From positions 1-33,245 of the forward strand of contig CALJVI010000183.1 of the NCBI GenBank assembly GCA_937974575.1: DNA of 33,245 nt. The letters are read 5' to 3'. The notes beneath the pieces were generated by a model that searched no databases, was not told the origin of the DNA, and saw nothing but the letters and a program-made list of their open reading frames with translations. Each line of letters opens with the position of its first letter. The first letter of the stretch is position 1. This document shows positions 25,961-33,245 of this stretch, piece after piece. A program made the translations under genes and the position numbers. Source of the stretch: an uncultured Saprospiraceae bacterium (GTDB lineage: Bacteria > Bacteroidota > Bacteroidia > Chitinophagales > Saprospiraceae).

Positions 25961-26069
25961 GCGATCCCCTATGGGTCGGGCCCCTCCAGGCTCGTTATTC
26001 ACTGGGTATCGCTTACGTGCCTCCAGCGACACGGCTTCCTTTCAGTCGCCCCTTCCATACCCCTATCGC
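25961..26069. repeat. Structured dispersed element (well-folded copy)
   Basis: GCGAT (25961-25965) pairs with ATCGC (26065-26069), then a C-rich internal loop, then TATGG (25970-25974) with CCATA (26055-26059), then GGG/CCC. Inside, TCGCT (26009-26013) pairs with AGCGA (26025-26029). It is more GC-rich than its surroundings. It shares the frame gggtcg, then ctcgttattcact, a hairpin and cttcct with 14728-14840. The ORF crossing it (25910-26176) has no coding character. From memory, structured repeats with CGGGTCGGGC-type arms are common in Bacteroidota genomes; I cannot verify this here. Confidence 0.6.
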
Positions 26070-26176
26070 AAAAAAGGCAACATGAAATATTTCTGGATGA
26101 GAACAATTCTAGTCTTATAAGGTCTAGTTTTCATATTGGGAATCCCACCAATGCCTCAGACAAGGCATATAGCTAG

Positions 26177-26494
26177 ATACCAAAGAAATCTAACATAGGA
26201 CTAAGTGATAAGCCTGCACAAAATGCTTCTTATACCACATTGGATTTTACTATGAATTTAGTCACCAATAGTCGGATACAAACTAGAGAAAGTGGAGCTA
26301 ACACAGGATATAAATCAGCATATACAACAGGAGATGTGCTAAGTATAGATGTCGACTGCCAAGGCTTTGTAAACTACTTAAGAAATGGAATTGCGTTCTA
26401 TACCTCCACTTTAAAAGCAGTGAATCCGCTATTCTTTGACACTTCATTATTCCATCCTGATGCTAAAGTCTCCAATGTCGTAATGTTGTATTAG
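26177..26494 (+). pseudogene. Remnant of a secreted repeat-protein module
   Basis: In one frame the DNA encodes GLSDKPAQNASYTTLDF..., RIQTRESGANTGYKSAYTTGD and VNYLRNGIAFYTSTLKAVNP, ending in SNVVMLY and a stop. This resembles a lectin-like module repeated in large Bacteroidota surface proteins (pattern RESG...Y..GD...V..G.V.Y..NG...YTS). An in-frame TAG at 26174-26176 precedes it, and there is no signal peptide, RBS or upstream gene body. It is probably the tail of a degraded gene, with the structured element at 25961 inserted near it. A short expressed protein cannot be fully excluded. Confidence 0.6.
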
Positions 26495-26636
26495 AAATTC
26501 CAATTTGAGCCTGATCCATGACGAAGAATTAGAAACGATGCATTGGGTACCTACTTTTTTGTACGAAGGATAGTAGTGATACGACTGTAAGGAGTAGTAA
26601 GGCAAGATGGGCAAGGCTAGGTGGTATAGCATGCTT

Positions 26637-26711
26637 GACTACCGCAGCGAAGGCGGAGTCACGAATAGCCTGGTCAGGTGTACAAGCAAGGTGGGCAGGC
26701 CTACACCTGAC
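26637..26711. other. Two-hairpin non-coding element
   Basis: GACT-a-CCGC (26637-26645) pairs with GCGGAGTC (26653-26660), with a single bulged A. GTCAGGTGTA (26673-26682) pairs perfectly with TACACCTGAC (26702-26711) around a 19-nt loop. It sits 21 nt beyond the stop of the 26732-27274 gene, with no T-tract on the minus strand, so it is not a standard terminator. Its architecture and words (aggtgg..tagcatg, gcggag, gtcagg/cctgac) recall 6150-6365. It lies in the gene-free stretch 26495-26731. Confidence 0.5.
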
Positions 26712-26731
26712 GTACCCTAATAAAAATAAGT

Positions 26732-27274
26732 TTACTGCTTTTGGAGTGAATCTGGATGTACTTCCAATATCCTTTTTTCTTCAGAGATAAGCTCTCCCTT
26801 AAGTTTACGTTCAGTTTTTATCTTTTCTCTCTTGGTAATAAGCTCCTCGAGAAGAGGCTTTACATTCAGCTTTTCCTTGTTGAGATTTCGGTGGTAGGTG
26901 ATAATCACAAAAGTGATCATATCATCGGGATCGTATAGACCCAATTGGTTGAGGTAAACAGAGAATCGTGATCCATCAAATAAACTATAGTTATGACTAA
27001 TCCATTTACCAAATCCGAAGTGAAGTTTTCTATCTGCCTGATCCTCTGGTAAGGTTTTGAACTTTTCTATGGTAGGCTTTTCTATGAGCTTGTTGAATTG
27101 AACGAAAGCATCTGAGAGATCCTTCGGGATATAAACACCATATAGAAACTCCTGTGCAATACGCTTTTGGTAGGCTTTCTCTGGGTCCGCCTTTTTCTTC
27201 GATGTTGACTGAGCGAACATCGCCACTGGTAATGCGAACAGAAAAATTAAAAATAAATGCTTCACTTTCAACAT
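26732..27274 (-). CDS. Secreted hypothetical protein, DUF6794-like
   Basis: 180 residues with a signal peptide (MLKVKHLFLIFLFALPVAMFAQ). The core (about 45-135) reads YGVYIPKDLSDAFVQFNKL, KLHFGFGKWISHNYSLFDGS and LGLYDPDDMITFVIITYHR, matching, as I recall it, the DUF6794 pattern of Trp/His-containing helical repeats. The C-terminus is charged and helical. The function is not known. It appears monocistronic, in the same direction as the upstream protease gene but with a 114-nt gap. Confidence 0.78.
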   Translation of the reverse strand: MLKVKHLFLIFLFALPVAMFAQSTSKKKADPEKAYQKRIAQEFLYGVYIPKDLSDAFVQFNKLIEKPTIEKFKTLPEDQADRKLHFGFGKWISHNYSLFDGSRFSVYLNQLGLYDPDDMITFVIITYHRNLNKEKLNVKPLLEELITKREKIKTERKLKGELISEEKRILEVHPDSLQKQ

Positions 27275-27388
27275 ATAATCTTTTTATGGAACAGCTTAAT
27301 AACTGCAAATAAACGACCAATATTTCATATCAAACATTAAATAGTGTTAAATCTATCCTATAGTTATAGACCACGAAGCGCTTATATA

Positions 27389-30367
27389 TTACATCTTCAC
27401 TACCTTATGGGTATCTACTCCATTTTCTGTGTGTATCAAGACATAATACAATCCAGTAGATAGCTGATCCAACTGTATAGTATGAAAAGCAATCTTACTG
27501 TGAATCGGGAAACTACTTGCCAAAATCCCAGTGCCAGTATATACTTCTACCCTGCTCACGTGGATTGGAGCCTCTGCATAAAAGTTCAATATATCGGAAA
27601 CGGGGTTTGGTGCTAAGGTGAAATTATTATCGTTTGAATATGGATTATCAGTAGATGTAGCTGTTGATGAAAACACCTCTATTCGTCTAACCAGTGCATC
27701 TGTACAACCCTCCATATTGGTCACAAGTAGACTAGGATAGTAGACACCCATCTCTGTATAAGTATGTGTCGGATTTTGCTCCTGACTGGTATTGCCATCA
27801 TCAAAATCCCACGCAAAGCTTAAGGCATTTGTCGAGGTATTCATGAAATTGACGGCTTGATTTTGGTCGATATCCACTAAGCTTAAGTCTTCATTAAATA
27901 AAGCTACAGGTAAACTGTCCGTTTGCACAGAACTGATATCTACAGATACTCTTCCGCAAAGATCCAAGTATTCCACCTCGAGATTAAAGAAATAGTTATA
28001 CCGATTAGCGTTGCCATCAACGTCACCCACGACGGTCATGATATTATTTATCTGGTAAGGAAAGTCAAGACCAGTCGTAGTGTAGCCCATCTCGGCAACT
28101 CCATCTTTGTACCTGAGGCGATAGTTGAAACCTTCGGGAATACGGATACTCACCTCAGCAGTCTGCCACCCAGAGCCATCCGTGGGTACGATTTCGCTCT
28201 CAATCAGATCTCGTCTTCCATTTTCCACACCGATAAAAATATTTCCTGATTGCTCAGAATAAAAATCAAAGGAAGTGATTCGGAGTGGAAAGAGTGCATT
28301 AAAAAGTATGCCTTCATCTTTTTGATTACTGGTGAAAATAACATCGGATTCAGTTGCTCTTTTACCTACTTTTCTACTTCTCAGAATATCTCCGTAGATG
28401 GTATTATTGGTGTTGGATTCAATAGTGAACTGTGTACCCTCTCCTATCAGATTACCCCCAACAACTTGATCAAACCATTGAATTTTTCCATCTCCCTGAT
28501 AGTCTGCTTTCACCAAAGAACTTGCACCTTCACAGGTGGTTTGATTTTCTATAACTAAAGTCTCTAGTCGTTCATTTGCAGATATTAGCACCTGTTTTGA
28601 CAAGGTATTGTTGAGCATTCTTTCATCGACCTTGCCGTTTGGACTAGATATGGATATTTCTATTTGGTGATTGCCGACGGGAACCTCTATTTCCTCCAGT
28701 GAAATCGTATCCATTTGGTATGGAGCCACTACACCGTTCCACTCGGCAGATAAAGCTTCATTGAGCTCATTATCAATCGAGAAATCGATTTGCATAGTAT
28801 ACAAAGTATCAGGAGAGTTATTAAAGAAAACAAAATCACTAGAGAGTGCTTGATTACACTCAAATCTATCTGTGATAATCTGATATGCCATCAAATCATT
28901 ATCCGCAGATGCTGGTGGAGTTGGCGTATTGCCCGCATCTATTAGATATTGGTATGCAGCAAAAACATCAATGATTCCTTGTCCGTATGTATTGTCTTCA
29001 CCAGGTTCACCAAGATCCACACAGGTATAGTAAAGAGCTAGTTTAATATCTCTTGACCCCATTTCAGGAAACGCTTGCCTGAGTAACAATACTGCACCAG
29101 CGACATGAGGCGCTGCCATAGATGTTCCAGATTTGAAGCCATACTCATTTTCTAATACCGCCGATCGTACACCTTGACCAGGAGCAGCAATCTCAGGCTT
29201 GATGAGTAATGAGCCTTCGCCTCCGCAGGTGGAAGGACCGCGGCTTGAAAAATCAGCAATAGGTAAATTATCATTATTTCCATTGAGAGCTGCTACGGTA
29301 AAAGTGTTGACTATATCAACATTAATATTGTGCGGAGAAGTCATTGACTCTGGATCTGGTCCAGCATTACCTGCGCTAAAAACGACCACTACTCCCATCG
29401 CTTCAAGAGCGTTCAAAACGTCCACGTAAACACTGTTGCAATCTGCACCAAAAACAGAAGGATCCCACCAACTGTTATTGATGACGTCGGCCATGTCTTC
29501 ACTAGTATTTATATCGCCATCAGGGTTAACAGACCATTCGAATGTACCAATATTACTTTGTGTTCCACCTCCACATAAATTGGCAGAACCCATCCACTGT
29601 GCATCAAATGCAACTCCAATAGTATCTTTTGTTGCTCGATCAAGACCCAAGACAGTACCTAATACATGTGTTCCATGATCTCCACATTGAAAAGGACTTT
29701 CCTGCTGTTGATTCCATCTATACCATGACTCAGCATCACCATTGGTATTGCCTCTATATCTATGGGCAAAAGAATTGTGAGTTGGATCTATACCTGTATC
29801 GGCAACTAATGCCAATCGGCCATATCCTGTATATCCTAAATCCCACATCGGCCTTGCGTTTATCCGATCTAAACCAACCTCTACACCATCAGGTATCACT
29901 AAAGCTGCTGGACCTTCATCTATACTTTCTACTAACTGAAGTTGGCCGTCAATGCCGATAAACTCTATTCTCTCATCATGGCTCAACTCCGCAATCACTT
30001 TTTTATTAGCTTTAAAAAATATGAGATTTGCTAACCAATATGGATGTACCGTTTCTTGAACAACACCTTGATCAGCTCTGAGTCGAGACAATAATTTGGC
30101 CTGACTACTTTCTGCTTTCTCTTGCAAAGTCGACATGATTATTTTTGACTTATCTGCCTGACTAGTTCTTTGCGCCGTAAGCTCACGATCCAATTTGAGA
30201 ACATCGACCTTATCCTCTAGGATAATATAAATATCAAAATCAGAACTTGTACTATTCTCTAGTTCCTCAATCAAGTTATTGTCGAGTGTGCTATAATTAT
30301 AATCTTGAGCTTGAGAAATGTGGAACAAAGAGATAAAAAGAAGGGCAAGGTAGAAGCGAATGGACAT
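27389..30367 (-). CDS. Subtilisin-like S8 serine protease with PKD domain and T9SS type A sorting domain
   Basis: 992 residues, secreted. A signal peptide (residues 1-20, ending SQA) is followed by a propeptide of the I9/S8 pro-domain type (about 40-150). The catalytic domain shows Asp190 in LVADTGIDPTHN, His231 in GDHGTHVLG, the oxyanion Asn334 in FSAGNAGPD and Ser416 in SGTSMAAPHVAGA. A middle beta-rich region is followed by a PKD module (FAWDFDDGNTSQEQNPTHTY). The last ~75 residues (FTLAPNPVSDILNFYAE...LSTGLYYVLIHT...HKVVKM) are a type A sorting domain, removed on T9SS export. Predicted cell-surface or extracellular endopeptidase. A 13-bp dyad GTACA-CAA-TGTAC (30390-30402) lies just upstream. 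Confidence 0.95.
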   Translation of the reverse strand: MSIRFYLALLFISLFHISQAQDYNYSTLDNNLIEELENSTSSDFDIYIILEDKVDVLKLDRELTAQRTSQADKSKIIMSTLQEKAESSQAKLLSRLRADQGVVQETVHPYWLANLIFFKANKKVIAELSHDERIEFIGIDGQLQLVESIDEGPAALVIPDGVEVGLDRINARPMWDLGYTGYGRLALVADTGIDPTHNSFAHRYRGNTNGDAESWYRWNQQQESPFQCGDHGTHVLGTVLGLDRATKDTIGVAFDAQWMGSANLCGGGTQSNIGTFEWSVNPDGDINTSEDMADVINNSWWDPSVFGADCNSVYVDVLNALEAMGVVVVFSAGNAGPDPESMTSPHNINVDIVNTFTVAALNGNNDNLPIADFSSRGPSTCGGEGSLLIKPEIAAPGQGVRSAVLENEYGFKSGTSMAAPHVAGAVLLLRQAFPEMGSRDIKLALYYTCVDLGEPGEDNTYGQGIIDVFAAYQYLIDAGNTPTPPASADNDLMAYQIITDRFECNQALSSDFVFFNNSPDTLYTMQIDFSIDNELNEALSAEWNGVVAPYQMDTISLEEIEVPVGNHQIEISISSPNGKVDERMLNNTLSKQVLISANERLETLVIENQTTCEGASSLVKADYQGDGKIQWFDQVVGGNLIGEGTQFTIESNTNNTIYGDILRSRKVGKRATESDVIFTSNQKDEGILFNALFPLRITSFDFYSEQSGNIFIGVENGRRDLIESEIVPTDGSGWQTAEVSIRIPEGFNYRLRYKDGVAEMGYTTTGLDFPYQINNIMTVVGDVDGNANRYNYFFNLEVEYLDLCGRVSVDISSVQTDSLPVALFNEDLSLVDIDQNQAVNFMNTSTNALSFAWDFDDGNTSQEQNPTHTYTEMGVYYPSLLVTNMEGCTDALVRRIEVFSSTATSTDNPYSNDNNFTLAPNPVSDILNFYAEAPIHVSRVEVYTGTGILASSFPIHSKIAFHTIQLDQLSTGLYYVLIHTENGVDTHKVVKM

Positions 30368-30955
30368 ATTGTAACTTGTTTAGTTTGACGTACACAATGT
30401 ACATTATTAAAGCGTGAAAATGGGAAAATTGTATTGTAATACGTCTTGTGAACATCAAAAAAAATCTAAAACTATTTAGAAAATGCAATGACCTCAGATA
30501 AAAACTTTATTAAATATATAGTTAGTTGATGCGCATTAGTTTAAAGCTATCTTTAAAATCATATATCTTAAAATACCTCTATGACTCTAAAATATAAACA
30601 TATAAATAGAACTTATAAATAGCATACTAATGATCAGCGATTTATAAATAGCATGACATAAAATATTAAATATCTATATAGAAATATGCTCAAGACACGG
30701 AAAAAACTTTCTGCCTTGCTTGGAAAATCGTATTTTTACATTAACTACTACCATAAAGTGTTGGAGATATCTCTCTAACCCACCGTATTACACTAATATA
30801 ATTATCCAGTTGGATCAATTTCACTTATAGATCCTACTGTTTATATACAGTTGTATTTATTCTCAGACCTACCAAATTAAACATCTACACTATTAAATCT
30901 CGCAATGCCGTGATTTGATGCTGGTATCATTATTCTTTTTTAAAAACAAACACTG
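30368..30955. other. AT-rich divergent intergenic region
   Basis: No gene is seen. It separates the protease (minus) from the SprB-type gene (plus). It contains the dyad at 30390-30402, a 13-bp direct repeat ttataaatagcat at 30613-30625 and 30642-30654 (29-bp period) and the palindrome gagatatctc at 30764-30773. These are possible regulatory sites only. No clear TTTG/TAnnTTTG promoter pair is evident. Confidence 0.6.
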
Positions 30956-33245
30956 ATGAATTTATTCTTACAATTTAAATCAAACGCACCATCAAGACGA
31001 GGTAGCCAATGGCTGGACTCAAATTGGTTGTTGCTTTTAACACTTTCGCTAAGTCTTTCCCTCTTCACAGGAGCAAGTACACTCTTTGCAAAAAATGGAA
31101 ATGCACTTTATGATGTTTGTGATGATGTAACCGATGGAGGTACAATATCTGGTGACGAAACTGGATGTGCTGATCCAATATTTGACCCAGCACTGATCAC
31201 TAGTACTAGTCCGGCTACTGGAGGCTCAAATGTCTTGGAGTATCTATGGATGAGTACGACAGATAGTCCTGATGGTGTATCTGCTATATGGAATATTATT
31301 CCAGGTTCAAGCGGAGAGACATTCGACCCAGGTCCTATAACAGAGACTACCTACTATCGTAGATGCTCTAGAAGAGTAGGATGTAGTATCTGGATTCAAG
31401 AATCCAATACCGTAACAAAGGAAGTTGAATGCGCACCGGGATGTGATCTAGATATCTCAAATATGGTTGGCGTTAATCCAATGTGCAATCCTGGCAATAC
31501 TGGTATTGTAGCGGTTTCCATCACAGGAGGCACTGCCCCATACACTTACTCATGGAATAATGGATCAAGTACTGAGGATATTGACAATCTACCTGCTGGG
31601 ACATATTGCTTGACGGTAAGTGATGCAAATGGCTGCACTGATTCGGGATGTGTTACCTTAACTGCTCCTGCTCCAATAGAAGCAAATGGTCAATTCACAA
31701 GCGCTACTTGTGGACAAAACAATGGAGAAATTGATTTAAATGTAGTTGGTGGCACTGGTCCTTATACCTATGCATGGAATAATGGAGCTACCACAGAAGA
31801 TATATACAACTTAGCAGCAGGAACATACTGCGTAGTGATTACAGACAGTAAAGGATGTAAATTGAACCAATGCTACGTGGTGTCTGATTCTGGAACTCAT
31901 AATGTTTCTATTACTCCGAGCCACTCAAATGTTTGCCCTGGTCAATCGGTTTACTTAACGGCAAGTGCTGGATCTAGTTCTTATACTTGGTCTACAAACG
32001 GCGGTTCTTTGAGTAGCACTACTGGGCAATCCGTAAACTACACTATAAATACTCCTGGTACTTATACGATTACAGTGACCGGCACAAATGGAGAAGGATG
32101 TTCTGCAACTAGCACTGCTACGGTAACAGTAAATGAAAATCCGAATATTTCAGGAAATACAAGCAATGCTGCTTGCGGTGTTAATAATGGAGCTATTTAT
32201 ACAACTATTACAGGTGGTTCTGCACCTTACACCTACACATGGGATAATGGTGCTACGGCCTCTAACCTTAGTAACCTAATGGCAGGTCAATATTGTGTGA
32301 CTGTGTATGATGCAAATGGATGTGCTGACAATACATGCTTCAATGTGCAAGGAACAACCAACTTAAATGTATCACTTAATACAACTAACATAGGCTGCAA
32401 TAACCTTGGAAGTGTTTCTGCTTCTGTAAATGGAGGCGCTGCACCTTATACTTATGCATGGAGCAATGGAGCAACTTCTGCTTCAATTAATGGACTAAGT
32501 GCAGGAAATTACTGCGTAGTAGTCACAGACGCAAATGGATGTGTGAACAATCAATGTACTACCCTTTCCAATGTAGAAGAAGTACAGTTCACTGCCAACA
32601 CTCAAGACCCAACTTGTAACTCTGCAAACGGAGCTATCTACATCGCTGTTACTAATGGTGTAGCTGCTACTTACAACTGGTCGAATGGAGCTACTTCTGC
32701 TAACATCCAAAACTTAGCGGCTGGTACCTTCACGGTAACGGTTACTGCTGCACAAAGCGGTTGTACTAGTACTGCTACTTATAACTTGTCTAATCAAGGA
32801 GATCTTAGTGTAAGCTTAGCTTCTGCTAATCCGTCTTGTAATGGAAATAATAATGGATCTGTTTCTGCTATTGCATCTTATGCAGGTAGTGGAAGCTTAT
32901 CTTATAGCTGGTCTAATAGTGCAACATCTAGTAGTATAGGTGGACTAGGTGCTGGAACTTACTGTGTAACGGTTACTTCAAGTGATGGCTGTGTTGCTAC
33001 TTCATGTGCCACTTTGGTCGAGCCAGTGGATGTTCAATTTACTGCTAACACTCAAGACCCAACTTGTAACTCTGCAAACGGAGCTATCAACATCACTGTT
33101 ACTAATGGTGTAGCTGCTACTTACAACTGGTCGAATGGAGCTAGTTCTGCTAATGTCCAAAACTTAGCGGCTGGTACCTACACGGTAACGGTTACTGCTA
33201 CACAAAGCGGTTGTACTAGTACTGCTACTTATAACTTGTCTAATC
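30956..33245 (+). CDS. SprB-type repeat surface protein, 3' end outside window
   Basis: The frame is open from the ATG at 30956 to the window edge (763 codons). The N-terminus has a long polar stretch before the signal core (WLLLLTLSLSLFTGASTLFA, about residues 24-43). After a unique domain (~45-165) come about seven SprB-type modules of ~70-75 residues with the pattern C-x-x-NNG-x-I...GG..PYTYxWNNG...I.NL.AGTYCVTVTDxNGC, plus one Ig-like module near 31900-32140 (HSNVCPGQSVYLTASAG). SprB is a T9SS-exported adhesin used in gliding in Flavobacterium johnsoniae; here only the repeat class is shared, so a gliding role is inferred. A C-terminal sorting domain is expected beyond the edge. The sixth and last modules are near-identical (see the repeat entry). 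The window end cuts a repeat. Confidence 0.9.
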   Translation, partial: MNLFLQFKSNAPSRRGSQWLDSNWLLLLTLSLSLSLFTGASTLFAKNGNALYDVCDDVTDGGTISGDETGCADPIFDPALITSTSPATGGSNVLEYLWMSTTDSPDGVSAIWNIIPGSSGETFDPGPITETTYYRRCSRRVGCSIWIQESNTVTKEVECAPGCDLDISNMVGVNPMCNPGNTGIVAVSITGGTAPYTYSWNNGSSTEDIDNLPAGTYCLTVSDANGCTDSGCVTLTAPAPIEANGQFTSATCGQNNGEIDLNVVGGTGPYTYAWNNGATTEDIYNLAAGTYCVVITDSKGCKLNQCYVVSDSGTHNVSITPSHSNVCPGQSVYLTASAGSSSYTWSTNGGSLSSTTGQSVNYTINTPGTYTITVTGTNGEGCSATSTATVTVNENPNISGNTSNAACGVNNGAIYTTITGGSAPYTYTWDNGATASNLSNLMAGQYCVTVYDANGCADNTCFNVQGTTNLNVSLNTTNIGCNNLGSVSASVNGGAAPYTYAWSNGATSASINGLSAGNYCVVVTDANGCVNNQCTTLSNVEEVQFTANTQDPTCNSANGAIYIAVTNGVAATYNWSNGATSANIQNLAAGTFTVTVTAAQSGCTSTATYNLSNQGDLSVSLASANPSCNGNNNGSVSAIASYAGSGSLSYSWSNSATSSSIGGLGAGTYCVTVTSSDGCVATSCATLVEPVDVQFTANTQDPTCNSANGAINITVTNGVAATYNWSNGASSANVQNLAAGTYTVTVTATQSGCTSTATYNLSN
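32601..33245 (+). repeat. Recent intragenic duplication, 450-bp period
   Basis: 32601-32795 matches 33051-33245 with 7 mismatches in 195 nt (about 96%), without gaps; similarity extends slightly upstream. The period of 450 bp is 150 codons, that is two SprB modules, so the frame is kept. Other modules in the gene are far less alike at DNA level. The match runs to the window edge and may continue. Confidence 0.95.

Noticed and set aside
25910-26176. 88-aa ORF crossing the structured element
   Set aside because: Starts at a non-ATG codon, runs through a hairpin-rich non-coding element and shows no protein-like conservation until the remnant module.
26702-26731. Hairpin at 26673-26711 as a terminator for the DUF6794-like gene
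   Set aside because: On the minus strand no T-tract follows the stem, and the 19-nt loop is large for an intrinsic terminator.
28250-28558. 102-aa plus-strand ORF and its neighbours inside the protease gene
   Set aside because: Antisense shadow of the S8 protease coding frame, with no start signal or domain.

Overview
The window comes from a Bacteroidota chromosome, most likely a Saprospiria/Lewinella-like or related gliding lineage (inference). The evidence is a T9SS type B sorting domain (9903-12170), a T9SS type A sorting domain (27389-30367), a SprB-type repeat protein running off the right edge, PKD domains, several TAnnTTTG boxes of the Bacteroidota -7 promoter type, and moderate-to-low GC. 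No plasmid, phage structural or transposase gene is visible.

Layout. Positions 1-5963 (minus) hold most of a giant alpha-2-macroglobulin-like protein whose C-terminus lies outside the window. Positions 5964-6483 are a gene-free divergent region with a perfect 52-bp palindrome and several long hairpins. Positions 6484-9805 hold housekeeping genes: sucC, xseA, xseB and, convergent to them, rplS; a heptanucleotide tandem array lies between xseB and rplS. Positions 9903-12170 encode a secreted PKD protein, divergent from a TsaC/Sua5-type tRNA-modification gene (12333) and a GH36-like glycosidase (12961). Positions 14677-14872 hold a decayed structured repeat. Then come an S41 C-terminal-processing peptidase (minus), an Lrp/AsnC regulator, a Lys-rich secreted protein, a protein with a degenerate zincin motif, and aspartate kinase (minus).

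Positions 21195-24636 form an oadG-oadA-oadB operon for a biotin-dependent, sodium-translocating decarboxylase whose carboxyltransferase subunit is divergent at conserved active-site motifs. Next, on the minus strand, are a 72-aa protein and an autoproteolytic HTH/S24 repressor with a 19-bp palindromic candidate operator. Positions 25757-26731 are mostly non-coding: a well-folded copy of the structured repeat, a gene remnant and another hairpin element. The right end holds a DUF6794-like secreted protein, a subtilisin-like T9SS-exported protease and, divergently, the SprB-type surface protein with a recent 450-bp internal duplication.

The main theme is an ordinary core-genome segment interleaved with surface/secreted proteins that probably share T9SS export. 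The least explained material is non-coding. Two structured elements at 14.7 and 26.0 kb align colinearly and keep a hairpin at the same place with different arm sequences. The region between the alpha-2-macroglobulin gene and sucC is also packed with inverted repeats.
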